From positions 1,736,001-1,800,000 of the forward strand of contig NZ_CP109430.1 of the NCBI RefSeq assembly GCF_036250735.1: DNA of 64,000 nucleotides. Direction: 5' to 3'. The position numbers were made by a program, and so were the translations under genes. This DNA is from Streptosporangium sp. NBC_01495 (lineage in GTDB: Bacteria > Actinomycetota > Actinomycetes > Streptosporangiales > Streptosporangiaceae). Under the pieces are notes generated by a model. The model ran no database searches. It was not told the DNA's origin and saw only the letters and a program-made list of their open reading frames with translations. Below are positions 1 to 7,695 of the stretch, one piece after another; the stretch's first letter is position 1; each line of letters opens with the position of its first letter.

Positions 1-436
1 TGACGGCCTGGTCGATCACCCTGCGGATGAAGTCGTCGACGATGACCGGAGGGTGCTCAAGGTCGTCCATCCGGACCCAGAGATGGTCGATGTTGGAGCC
101 GTCGAGCAGGCGCACGGTCGCGTCGTCGGTGGTGACCAGATAGTTGAACTGCCTCCACCGGTGGTCGCTGCCCTTGTAGGAGCTGGCGAACCGGCTTTCG
201 CCGATCATCCCGTGCAGCCGCCCCTGGATACCGGTCTCCTCGTACAACTCGCGGAGCACCGCCGTCTCCAGCTTCTCGCCGTGCTCGACCTTTCCCGCCG
301 GCAGTGTCCAGTTGCCCGGAAGGAACTTCTCGGACAAGCTCCGGCGCAGGAACAGGAGCCTGTCCTCGTGGAAGGTCACCGCGCACACCACCGCCCGGTC
401 GTGCTGTGCCTCCGAGGAAAAAGACAGCTGGTTCAA
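1..436 (-). CDS. NUDIX hydrolase, C-terminus outside the window
   Basis: The minus strand reads through position 1 without a stop, so the C-terminus lies beyond the window. A complete Nudix box is visible: G-x5-E-x7-REUXEEXGU is satisfied by GKVEHGE followed by RELYEETGI. The family hydrolyses nucleoside diphosphates linked to another group, using a Mg2+ bound by the box glutamates. The preceding segment (VVCAVTFHEDRLLFLRR) is a typical first beta strand. No ATG is in frame near the N-terminus; a TTG at 436 is the most plausible start but has no clear ribosome binding site. The substrate cannot be judged. Confidence 0.75.
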   Translation of the reverse strand, partial: MNQLSFSSEAQHDRAVVCAVTFHEDRLLFLRRSLSEKFLPGNWTLPAGKVEHGEKLETAVLRELYEETGIQGRLHGMIGESRFASSYKGSDHRWRQFNYLVTTDDATVRLLDGSNIDHLWVRMDDLEHPPVIVDDFIRRVIDQAV

Positions 437-672
437 CGCTTCGTCACGCCCGCTCCCGATCGCACCATGTCCGCTCGCTGCCCGGCATACCGGACTTCAA
501 ACTGTGCGTGGTGAAAAGCTACCATCGGTGCTGAGCTGCGTTTTCTCCTGACTTCTTGTCGAGGGTTTCAGCAACGGTCGGAGCTCTTCCGCGGCGGAGC
601 GCCCGGACGGGATCGGCCCCCGCTGTCCATCACACCCGAACCGTTCGTGCGGCTCCGGACGGCTCGCCGGGG

Positions 673-1635
673 TCAGCGGCTGACCGCGTCGACCGTGTCG
701 ATCGCGTCGGCCGGGCGCAGGAGGTCGAGGTCGGCGCGGCGGGGCAGGCTCTCCCAGTCGCCGTCGGCGGTGACGGCGAAGGCGCCGGCGGCGCAGGCCG
801 TGGCGAGGCGCCGCTCGGAGGTCGCCCCCGCGAGGGTCTCGGCGATCCAGCCCGCGGCGAAGGCGTCCCCGGCGCCCACCGGGTCGAGCTCGACGACCCG
901 GTACGGCTCCGCGTGCCGTACGGCGCCGTCGGAGAGCTCGATCGCGCCGAGGGCGCCGCGCTTGATGAGGACGTGGCGCGGGCCGAGGGCCGACAGGGCT
1001 CCGGCCAGGGTGAGCGGGTCGTCGCCCTGGACGACCAGCCGGGCCTCGGCCTCGGTCGCGAACAGGACGTCCACCGAGGCGACGGTCTCCCGCAGCGCGG
1101 CGGACGCCTCGGTGGGCGTCCACAGGGCGCGGCGGTAGTTGATGTCCATCGAGACGGTCACGCCCGCGGCGCGGGCCTCGGCGATCGCGACCCGCACCGC
1201 CTCGGCGGCGGACGCCGACAGCGCGAGCGTGATGCCCGTGACGTGCAGCACGCGTGCCGAGCGGATCAGCGAGACGTCCAGGTCGGAGGGGCGCAGCCGG
1301 GATCCGGCGCTCGCCGAGCGGTAGTAGCGCACGTCGACCATCTCGGCCGTGCGCCTGCTCTTGATCATCAGACCGGTGGGCGCCTCGGGGTCGACCCGCA
1401 TCCCCCGCACGTCGACGCCCTCACCGGCCAGCGTCGAGCGCAGCAGCTCCCCGAACTCGTCGGCGCCCACCCTGCCGATCCAGGCCGCGCGCCCGCCGAG
1501 GCGGGAGACGCCGATGGCCACGTTCGACTCCGCACCGCCCACGCCGAGCCCGAAGTCGCGGGCGTGCCTGAGCGGGCCGGTGCGCCGCGCGGTGAACAGC
1601 GCCATGCTCTCACCGAGCGTTACCAGATCAGTCAT
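673..1635 (-). CDS. kdgK: 2-keto-3-deoxygluconate kinase (PfkB family)
   Basis: 320 aa, PfkB/ribokinase fold. The N-terminus (LVTLGESMALF) and the sugar-binding GGAESNVAIG stretch are typical of KDG kinases. The C-terminal PfkB signature DPVGAGDAFAAG lies at about residues 251-262, with Asp257 as the expected catalytic base. The enzyme phosphorylates 2-keto-3-deoxygluconate to KDPG, a step in uronate or pectin breakdown. It lies downstream of the IclR gene and divergent from a sugar ABC transporter, which fits import and catabolism of uronate-containing sugars. Its SD-like AAAGGA is about 10 nt from the ATG, so it may depend partly on coupling to upstream translation. Another ketose kinase specificity is possible. 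Confidence 0.85.
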   Translation of the reverse strand: MTDLVTLGESMALFTARRTGPLRHARDFGLGVGGAESNVAIGVSRLGGRAAWIGRVGADEFGELLRSTLAGEGVDVRGMRVDPEAPTGLMIKSRRTAEMVDVRYYRSASAGSRLRPSDLDVSLIRSARVLHVTGITLALSASAAEAVRVAIAEARAAGVTVSMDINYRRALWTPTEASAALRETVASVDVLFATEAEARLVVQGDDPLTLAGALSALGPRHVLIKRGALGAIELSDGAVRHAEPYRVVELDPVGAGDAFAAGWIAETLAGATSERRLATACAAGAFAVTADGDWESLPRRADLDLLRPADAIDTVDAVSR

Positions 1636-1828
1636 GGAGAACGGTTCCTTTGGGAGTCAGGGAGGGCGGGGCGTGCCTGGTTTCGCCGGGTGTCGTGACG
1701 GGCTCATGGAGCCGCCGGATGTGCCCGGCCTCTCCGATGGGAGTCAGGGAGGGCGGGGCGTGCCCGGTTTCGCCGGGTGTCGTGACGGGCTCGCGGAGCC
1801 GCCGGATGTGCCCGGCCTCTTCGGTCAT
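1628..1828 (-). CDS. Possible 66-aa coupling ORF between the IclR and kdgK genes
   Basis: The ATG overlaps the IclR stop (ATGA at 1825-1828), and the stop at 1628-1630 lies 8 nt inside kdgK. The frame is therefore open across the whole spacer and could carry ribosomes from one gene to the next. The predicted peptide is two near-identical 29-aa repeats (core AGHIRRL, then EPVTTPGET, then HAPPSLTP) and matches no family I recognise. It may be a real peptide, a translational relay or a chance open frame. The junctions at both ends and the codon-multiple repeat favour more than chance. Confidence 0.35.
   Translation of the reverse strand: MTEEAGHIRRLREPVTTPGETGHAPPSLTPIGEAGHIRRLHEPVTTPGETRHAPPSLTPKGTVLHD
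1651..1824. repeat. Two tandem 87-bp repeats
   Basis: Copies at 1651-1737 and 1738-1824 differ at five positions (about 94% identical). The period is 29 codons, so the duplication preserves the reading frame of the small minus-strand ORF that fills the IclR-kdgK spacer. Confidence 0.95.
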
Positions 1829-2610
1829 CGGGTCGACCCGAGCTTCCTGGAGATGCGCAGGGCCGTCTCGGCCACCAGGGGGCCCAGGTCTCGTACCCGC
1901 GTGGCGGTGATCCGGGAGGTGAGGCCGGAGATGGAGATCGCCGAGGTGGCGACGTCGTTGTGGTTGAAGATCGGCGCCGCGACGCAGCGCACCTCGGGCT
2001 CGTTCTCCCGGTCGTCGACCGAGTAGCCCCGCTGCCGGATCCGGCCCAGCTCGGCGCGCAGGCGCGCGGCGTCGGTGATGGTGTACCGGGTGACGTGCGG
2101 CATCCCGGCGGCCACGATCTCCTCGACGGCCTCCTCCGGCTGCCAGGCGAGGATCGCCTTGCCCACGGCGGTGCGGTAGACGGGGGTGCGGCTGCCGATG
2201 CGCGAGGCCATGCGCACGTTGGTCTCGTTCTCGACCTTGTCGATGTAGACCACGTCGGGCGGGTCGTAGACCACGAGGTGGACGGTCTCCCTGGCCTCCG
2301 TCATCAGCCGGTGCGACTCCTCGGCGGCCACCGTCCGCAGGTCGAGTGTGGCCAGGTAGGCCTGCCCGAGGTGGAGGGCGCCGCTGCCCAGCCGGTAGGC
2401 GCCGCTCCTGCGGTCGCGCTCCAGGAGCCTGGCCTCGATGAGCGGGGCGGCCAGCCGGAGCACCGTGCTCTTGGACAGGCCGAGCGCCTCGGCGAGCCGG
2501 GTGAGCGACAGGCCGTGGCCCGCGCCCGCGTGGTCGCGTACGTGCGCGAGGACGGCGAGGGCACGCCGGAGCGAGGCCGACTGGTTGCGTTCCGGAGCGG
2601 GCTCACTCAT
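1825..2610 (-). CDS. IclR-family transcriptional regulator
   Basis: 261 aa from the ATG at 2610, which has GGGAAG about 6 nt upstream. A further in-frame ATG at 2703 lacks support and would put coding sequence over the operator region. The N-terminal winged helix (LSLTRLAEALGLSKSTVLRL) is followed by the IclR effector-binding domain with its ETVHLVVYDPPDVVYIDKVE segment. Members usually bind small carboxylates or sugar acids and control adjacent catabolic genes. Its position between kdgK and the divergent transporter suggests it regulates both, with a KDG-related inducer; that ligand is inferred. Confidence 0.9.
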   Translation of the reverse strand: MSEPAPERNQSASLRRALAVLAHVRDHAGAGHGLSLTRLAEALGLSKSTVLRLAAPLIEARLLERDRRSGAYRLGSGALHLGQAYLATLDLRTVAAEESHRLMTEARETVHLVVYDPPDVVYIDKVENETNVRMASRIGSRTPVYRTAVGKAILAWQPEEAVEEIVAAGMPHVTRYTITDAARLRAELGRIRQRGYSVDDRENEPEVRCVAAPIFNHNDVATSAISISGLTSRITATRVRDLGPLVAETALRISRKLGSTR

Positions 2611-2694
2611 CGCGGCTTCCCATTGTGATCCGGCAATCGAATACCTGGTCAAGGTAGGCGAGTACACCGCCCTCCGGCCACTTTGCAGCACAAC

Positions 2695-2711
2695 GTTCTG
2701 CACTGCACAAC
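2695..2711. promoter_or_regulatory. Candidate IclR operator palindrome
   Basis: The 17-bp gttctgcactgcacaac is an imperfect palindrome: GTT-N-TGCA-C-TGCA-N-AAC, with one mismatched pair. It sits in the divergent region between the IclR gene (start 2610) and the transporter (start near 2775). Size and symmetry fit IclR-type sites. Binding is inferred. Confidence 0.5.
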
Positions 2712-2774
2712 AAATCGGCGCCCTACTTCCCGTGGCGGGCGAGGCTTCCTAAGGTCTGCCGCCAACGGGAGGAG

Positions 2775-4043
2775 ATGCTTTTGAAGATCCTGAACGTGGC
2801 CGTGGCGGGTGTGGCCCTGCTGGCCCTCGCCGCGTGCGCGCCGTCCACCGCCCCGGCCACGGGTGGTGGCGACGAGAAGTCCGGGACCCTGAGGGTCTGG
2901 CTCTTCGACGAGCCCAACCGCGCTCCCAAGGAGAAGGTCGTGGGGGAGGCGATCAAGGAGTTCACCGCGGCCAACGCGGGGGTGAAGGTCGAGGTCACCT
3001 ACATCCCGACGACACCCGCGAGACACGAGAGATTCAAGGGCGCCTTCAACGACCCGGCCAGCGCTCCCGACGTCGCCGAGTACGGCAACACCGACCTGGC
3101 CGAGTACGCCGCCGCGGGCGGTTTCGCCGACCTGAGCGCCGACTTCGCGAGCTGGCCGGACGCCAAGGACGTCGGCACCGACCTGCTCGGGTCCGCGACC
3201 GTGGACGGCAAGGTCTACGGCCTGCCGTGGTACATCGGCATCCGGGCCCTCTACTACCGCACCGACGTCTTCGAGGAACTCGACCTCAAGCCGCCCACGA
3301 CGGTCAAGGCCCTGACCGAGGCCGCTCGCGCGATCCGCAAGGAGAAGCCCGACCTGTACGGCGTCGCCGTCGGCGGCGAGTACACCTTCGGCGCGCTCCC
3401 CTTCGTCTGGGACGCCGGGGGTGACGTCGAGAGCCTCGACAGCGCGGCCTCCCGCAAGGGAGTGAAGGCCTACACCGACCTGCTCGCCGACGACAACTGC
3501 CCGCCGCAGGCGTGCGCGAGCCTCACCGGTGGCAAGACCGTCGAGCTGTTCGCCAGTGGCAAGGCCGCGATGGGCATCCTGGGCAACTTCAGCAGGTCCG
3601 CGGTGGACGCGGGGGCCGCCGCGGGCAAGTACGCCGTCGTACCGCTGCCGGGCACCGAGGAGGGCTCGATCGCCCCGGCCTTCTCCGGCGGCAACAACCT
3701 CGGCGTCATGAAGAACAGCGGGCACCGCTCGCTGGCGTTCAAGTTCCTGCAGCTGCTGGGCGGCAAGGCGTACCAGACCAAGATGTACGAGGCCATGGGC
3801 AACCTGCCCACGCTGACCTCCGCGCGGGACGAGATCGCGGCCTCGGACCCCTTCATCAAGCCGTTCCTGGAGACCGTCGCGGCGGGCACCCGCTTCGTGC
3901 CGATCGATCCGGCCTGGGTGAAGATCGACAACCAGAAGGTCATCCCGACCATGCTGCAGAAGATCGCCACCGGGCAGTCCACCGTCGAGCAGGCGACCGA
4001 GGAGGCCGCCACGGCGGTGAAGGCGGCGTTCGGCCGGTCATGA
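2775..4043 (+). CDS. Sugar ABC transporter substrate-binding lipoprotein
   Basis: About 422 aa, SBP family 1. A lipoprotein signal with lipobox LAAC at about residues 18-21 is followed by a mature region with typical features (TLRVWLFDE near the N-terminus, LPWYIGIRALYYRTDVFEEL in the middle). The protein captures an oligosaccharide or sugar acid outside the cell. GGGAGG at 2767-2772 is only 2 nt from the ATG at 2775 but 8 nt from an in-frame TTG at 2781, so TTG may be the true start. Two permeases follow and no ATPase is present, so a shared MsiK-type ATPase is likely. The kdgK context suggests a uronate-type ligand. Confidence 0.9.
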   Translation: MLLKILNVAVAGVALLALAACAPSTAPATGGGDEKSGTLRVWLFDEPNRAPKEKVVGEAIKEFTAANAGVKVEVTYIPTTPARHERFKGAFNDPASAPDVAEYGNTDLAEYAAAGGFADLSADFASWPDAKDVGTDLLGSATVDGKVYGLPWYIGIRALYYRTDVFEELDLKPPTTVKALTEAARAIRKEKPDLYGVAVGGEYTFGALPFVWDAGGDVESLDSAASRKGVKAYTDLLADDNCPPQACASLTGGKTVELFASGKAAMGILGNFSRSAVDAGAAAGKYAVVPLPGTEEGSIAPAFSGGNNLGVMKNSGHRSLAFKFLQLLGGKAYQTKMYEAMGNLPTLTSARDEIAASDPFIKPFLETVAAGTRFVPIDPAWVKIDNQKVIPTMLQKIATGQSTVEQATEEAATAVKAAFGRS

Positions 4044-4174
4044 GCAGTGCCACCACGGTCCCGGTCGTGACCGGCGCCGCCATGGTTCTGGCTATGACCG
4101 GCGCCGCCACGGTCCCGGTCATGACCGGCGCCGCCATGGTTATGGTCATGACGGGCGCCGCCACGGTCCCGGCG
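4040..4174. repeat. Five tandem 27-bp units
   Basis: Units start at 4040, 4067, 4094, 4121 and 4148, with core accggcgccgccaygg. The first unit is the most diverged. The 27-bp period is nine codons, so copy number can change without shifting the frame of the overlapping small ORF. Confidence 0.9.
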
Positions 4175-4189
4175 GGCCCGGAAACATGA
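4040..4189 (+). CDS. Possible 49-aa repeat peptide coupling the binding protein to its permease
   Basis: The ATG overlaps the stop of the binding-protein gene as ATGA (4040-4043), and its own TGA (4187-4189) overlaps another ATG as ATGA. It consists of five 9-codon units of the type MTGAATVPV/MTGAAMVMV plus a short tail. It could be a short hydrophobic peptide or simply a coding-compatible spacer that keeps ribosomes moving to the permease start. No family is recognised. Confidence 0.4.
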   Translation: MSSATTVPVVTGAAMVLAMTGAATVPVMTGAAMVMVMTGAATVPAGPET

Positions 4190-4233
4190 TCACCAACGTG
4201 GTGATCCCGCCGGGCCCGGAGACGCGGTCATGA
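4186..4233 (+). CDS. Possible 15-codon relay ORF before the permease
   Basis: This minimal ORF starts in the ATGA that ends the 49-aa repeat peptide and ends in the ATGA that starts the permease (stop 4231-4233, permease ATG 4230). With the upstream small ORF it makes an unbroken chain of stop/start overlaps from binding protein to permease. Existence as a peptide is unproven. Confidence 0.25.
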   Translation: MITNVVIPPGPETRS

Positions 4234-5174
4234 CCACCACCGCTACCGCCGGCACGGCGGCGGGCCCCGAGGCCGGGGCCCGCCGGGCGGCGCCGCGCCC
4301 GGGGCGCGGGCTCAGGCCGTGGCTCTATCTGCTGCCCTCCGCGGCCGTGCTGCTGCCGCTCTTCGGCTACCCGATCTACACGCTCGGCCTGCTGTCGGTG
4401 TTCGACTACCGCCAGGCCCAGGTCAGCGGGGGAGAGCCGACGAGGTTCATCGGCTTCGAGAACTACGCGACGCTCCTGGGCGACCAGCGCTTCTGGTCGG
4501 TGCTGGCGCAGACCGTGGTGTTCGCCGCGGCCCTGGTGGTCGCGACCCTGGCCGTCGGCGCGACCCTGGCCGTCGTGCTCACCAGGGCGGGCCGGGTGCC
4601 CCGGCTGCTGCTGTCGCTGGCGGCGATGGCCGCCTGGGCCGCGCCCGCCATGACCGGCTCGACGGTCTGGATGTTCCTCTTCGACGCCGACCTGGGCCTG
4701 GTCAACCAGGTCCTCGGCATCGAGGGCTACAACTGGTTCTACGACAAATGGGTGACCTTCGGGATCGTCGGCGCCACGGTGGTCTGGCACTCCTTCCCGT
4801 TCGTCATGGTGACCCTCTACGCCGGGATCCAGGCCGTCCCGGTCTCCGTCCTGGAGGCGGCCTCCCTGGACGGGGCCTCCGCGTGGAGCTCGTTCTGGCG
4901 GATCATCGTGCCGATGCTGCGGCCGCTGATCACGATCGTGGTCATCCAGTCGATCATCTGGGACTTCAAGATCTTCACGCAGATCTACGTGATGACCAAC
5001 GGCGGCGGGATAGCGGGGCAGAACTCGGTGCTCAACGTCTACGCGTACCAGACGGCGTTCGGCTCCTCGGAGTACGGGCTCGGCGCGGCGATCGGCGTCG
5101 TGATGACCCTGATCCTGCTCGCGGTCACCCTCTTCTACATCCGCGCCCTCTACCGTACGGGGGAGAGGCTGTGA
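4230..5174 (+). CDS. Sugar ABC transporter permease, MalF type
   Basis: 314 aa integral membrane protein with about six transmembrane helices, the first at roughly residues 28-50 (LYLLPSAAVLLPLFGYPIYT). The EAA loop, which docks the ATPase, is present as EAASLDGASAWSSFWRIIVP at about residues 210-230. It forms the translocation pore with the next gene. Its ATG overlaps the stop of a 15-codon ORF, and its stop overlaps the GTG of the next permease, indicating coupled translation. The SD (GGAG) is about 11 nt upstream and weak. Confidence 0.92.
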   Translation: MTTTATAGTAAGPEAGARRAAPRPGRGLRPWLYLLPSAAVLLPLFGYPIYTLGLLSVFDYRQAQVSGGEPTRFIGFENYATLLGDQRFWSVLAQTVVFAAALVVATLAVGATLAVVLTRAGRVPRLLLSLAAMAAWAAPAMTGSTVWMFLFDADLGLVNQVLGIEGYNWFYDKWVTFGIVGATVVWHSFPFVMVTLYAGIQAVPVSVLEAASLDGASAWSSFWRIIVPMLRPLITIVVIQSIIWDFKIFTQIYVMTNGGGIAGQNSVLNVYAYQTAFGSSEYGLGAAIGVVMTLILLAVTLFYIRALYRTGERL

Positions 5175-6010
5175 GCAGGTCCCGCCTGGCCGCCAACGTC
5201 GTGGCGCTGGTCACCGCGTTCGTCACCTTCTTCCCGATTTACTGGATGGTGCTGTCGGCGCTCAAGCCCACCGGGGAGATCCAGTCGCTGGAGGTGCGCC
5301 CGTGGACCCTGGCGCCGACCCTCGGCCATTTCCAGCGGGTGCTCGGCGGCGAGAACTTCGGCCGCTACCTCCTCAACAGCCTGGGCGTCGCCCTGACGGT
5401 CGTCGTCCTGTCCGCGCTGGTGGCCTTCCTCGCCGCGGTCGCGGTGACCCGGTTCCACTTCCGGTTCCGTACGACCGTGCTGATCATGTTCCTGGTGGCG
5501 CAGATGGTGCCGGTGGAGGCGCTCACCATCCCGCTGTTCTTCCTCGTCCGCGACCTCGGCGCGGTGGTTCCCGGGGTGGGGCTCAACACCCTGGGCTCGC
5601 TCGTCCTGGTCCATCTGGCGTTCTCGCTGCCGTTCGCCATCTGGATGATGAGGGGGTTCGTGGCCGCGGTGCCCGAGACGCTGGAGGAGGCCGCGATGAT
5701 CGACGGTGCGAGCCGGCCGGTGATCCTGTGGCGGATCATCTTCCCCCTCGTCGCGCCGGGACTGGTCGCCACGAGCGTCTTCTCGTTCATCACCGCCTGG
5801 AACGACTTCATCTTCGCCAGGACCTTCATCATCTCGGCCAGGGACAACCAGACGCTGCCCGCGGCCCTGCTGGTCTTCTTCAAGCCCGACGAGAACGACT
5901 GGGGCGGCATCATGGCGGCCTCGACGCTGATGACCATTCCCGCGCTGATCTTCTTCGTGGCCGTCCAGCGCAGGCTGGTCGCCGGCCTGGGCGGGGCGGT
6001 GAAGGACTGA
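5171..6010 (+). CDS. Sugar ABC transporter permease, MalG type
   Basis: 279 aa starting at GTG 5171, which overlaps the preceding stop by 4 nt (GTGA). It has six predicted helices, beginning VVALVTAFVTFFPIYWMVLS, and an EAA loop EEAAMIDGASRPVILWRIIF near residue 180. It is the second half of the membrane channel. No ATPase follows, so energisation by a shared ATPase elsewhere is inferred. Confidence 0.92.
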   Translation: MSRSRLAANVVALVTAFVTFFPIYWMVLSALKPTGEIQSLEVRPWTLAPTLGHFQRVLGGENFGRYLLNSLGVALTVVVLSALVAFLAAVAVTRFHFRFRTTVLIMFLVAQMVPVEALTIPLFFLVRDLGAVVPGVGLNTLGSLVLVHLAFSLPFAIWMMRGFVAAVPETLEEAAMIDGASRPVILWRIIFPLVAPGLVATSVFSFITAWNDFIFARTFIISARDNQTLPAALLVFFKPDENDWGGIMAASTLMTIPALIFFVAVQRRLVAGLGGAVKD

Positions 6011-6129
6011 CACCCGCCCGGCTCCGTTCCTCCCTGTACCGATAATTTTTGCCTGGACCAGGGCAGAACTGTCCCTCGGGATGGTTGACAGGCCAAAATT
6101 GGTCCGTGGTCAGGATCGGATCGGTAGAG

Positions 6130-7038
6130 ATGAGCGATTGCGAGCGTGGGCAACTTCCGCCAGTTCTGGGTCAGCTGTTCGCCGACGGAGCCGACGGAGC
6201 CGACGGAGCCGACGGAGCCGATGGAGCCGACGGAGCCGATGGAGCCGACGGGAGCGAGGGGGCCGGCGGAGGTGAGGGCCGGAGGCTCTCGGTGGAGCTG
6301 CCACCGGGGGACGTGGTCTGGCCCGACCCCGGTTACGCTCAGCTCGCGGTCCGTCGCCGTCCGGCGTTCTGGCTCAGCGAGGTGGCGGTCTCCGGCGAGT
6401 ACTGGGCCCGGTTGAGGGCCCAGCACGGGCAGTCGGGCCTGTGGCCGGTCCTGCTGGAGGACTCCGTCCAGCCCTGGTCGGCCGGCCAGATCGCCCCGGA
6501 CACCGCGAGCCAGATCGACAACTACCACGCCGCCGCGTTCATGGCCGAGGTGTGGTCCGACTGGATCGCCAAGGCCAATCTCGACCAGCTCGAACTGCTC
6601 GACCCCTTCGGGCCCGAGTGTCCCGGCCCGGCCCCGTCGGGAAGGCTCGCCGCCGATCCCGGCGTGGTCGCCGACTGGTACGCCGGGCTGGTGGCCGAGC
6701 GCAGGACCCCGCTCGGGCTCGTCGCGGTCGAGCGCGGGGCCGACGCGCTCGCCGTCATGGGCTGGCAGGGCGCCCTGAACCACAACGAGTGGATGGTCCC
6801 GCTCGCGGCCGTCGTGCGGAGCTGGGAGGACAGGTTCGGGGTGCGGGTGGTCGGCATGGGCTTCAACACCCTCGACCTCAGCGTCGCCGCGCCCCCGACG
6901 ACCTCCGAGCACGCCTTGCACGTCGCCGCCGAACACTGGACGTTCTGCCCCGACAGCATCATCCAGGGGGCGGGGAGCCTCATCGACTACGCCGAGCAGA
7001 TCAAGGGCAGGAACGCCTGGTCGTTCTGGTGGGACTGA
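6130..7038 (+). CDS. DUF4253 domain protein with Gly-Ala-Asp repeat
   Basis: 302 aa from the ATG at 6130; the open frame extends upstream to 6049 without a good start signal. The C-terminal half has the DUF4253 pattern, including WQGALNHNE in the middle and a WTFCPDSIIQ segment followed by a tryptophan-rich end. The function of DUF4253 is not established. Near the N-terminus is a run of GAD tripeptides encoded by a 9-bp repeat. It stands alone after the transporter operon. Confidence 0.75.
   Translation: MSDCERGQLPPVLGQLFADGADGADGADGADGADGADGADGSEGAGGGEGRRLSVELPPGDVVWPDPGYAQLAVRRRPAFWLSEVAVSGEYWARLRAQHGQSGLWPVLLEDSVQPWSAGQIAPDTASQIDNYHAAAFMAEVWSDWIAKANLDQLELLDPFGPECPGPAPSGRLAADPGVVADWYAGLVAERRTPLGLVAVERGADALAVMGWQGALNHNEWMVPLAAVVRSWEDRFGVRVVGMGFNTLDLSVAAPPTTSEHALHVAAEHWTFCPDSIIQGAGSLIDYAEQIKGRNAWSFWWD
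6181..6252. repeat. Nine-bp microsatellite (about 8 units)
   Basis: The unit gccgacgga, with variant gccgatgga, is repeated about eight times in frame within the DUF4253 protein gene and encodes an acidic Ala-Asp-Gly run. Copy number changes would alter linker length without frameshift. Confidence 0.95.
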
Positions 7039-7300
7039 CCGGCCCGGGTTGACCCGCGGGGTGCGGACTCCCTCGCGTGGGTCTCCGGGCATGGGCGCAC
7101 CGGGGTGGATTCCACGATCGGGGCGACATTCGTGCTGGTAGGGCGGGTGTTGGCCTGGCGGGGTGATCGATGAGGCTTTCTTGAAGCTTGCAGGTAGATC
7201 TTCTGGGGTTTTCATGGCGTTTGCTTTGCTTTGTCCGTTTTGGGAGGTAGTGTCCACTGTTATCGGTTGGCGACCTGCCCTTCACAAGAGGGAGCGGCCG

Positions 7301-7432
7301 GCCGACGTCGAATCCCGAGGGCCCACTGGGCTCCGGAGCCGGGGAACCAGTTTTCCGGGGTGAATCCGCCGCGAGCGCGCAGCGGTAGGGCAACTCCACC
7401 GCCCGAACCCGTCAGCTAACCCGGTAGACGAG
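7301..7432 (+). ncRNA. c-di-AMP riboswitch (ydaO/yuaA leader)
   Basis: The hallmark conserved blocks of the ydaO class appear in order: cggggaaccag, ggggtgaatcc, ggtagggcaact, cccgaacccgtcagctaacc. The ends (gccgacgtcg and gtagacgag) plausibly pair as the basal stem. This class binds c-di-AMP, and in actinomycetes it often precedes genes for wall-remodelling secreted proteins, as here. Ends are approximate. No clear intrinsic terminator with a U-tract follows, so the output mechanism is not visible. Confidence 0.92.
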
Positions 7433-7451
7433 ATGGAGAGGAGATCCCCTC

Positions 7452-7505
7452 ATGGATCACCGCGTCACCACGTCGGTGCACCCCCTGTCCGCGCCGACCA
7501 CCTGA
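7452..7505 (+). CDS. Possible 17-aa leader peptide after the riboswitch
   Basis: A strong purine-rich SD (ggagaggag at 7435-7443) precedes ATG 7452 with 8-nt spacing. The ORF ends at TGA 7503-7505 and encodes MDHRVTTSVHPLSAPTT. It lies between the riboswitch and the secreted protein gene. It has a much better ribosome binding site than that gene, so it may be a regulatory upstream ORF. Confidence 0.4.
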   Translation: MDHRVTTSVHPLSAPTT

Positions 7506-7695
7506 ACTTTCACCCCCGCCCCCGTCCCCCCGACCTCGCCGCCGCGTCTGATCGCGGCATCTTCAGGACCGTGCTCCGCGTAGCGATTGGTTGATCCGGC
7601 TACGCCCCCTTTTCCGACGAGCGCGTCCCCGCCGGTGCACCCCTTCGGTGTTCGCACCTGGCCGCCCCGTTCCCTCGCGAAAGAGCCACTTCTCC

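Noticed and set aside
4040..4174. Tandem repeats as a CRISPR array
   Set aside because: Units are contiguous 27-mers without unique spacers and no cas genes are present. The same applies to the 34-, 38- and 87-bp repeats.
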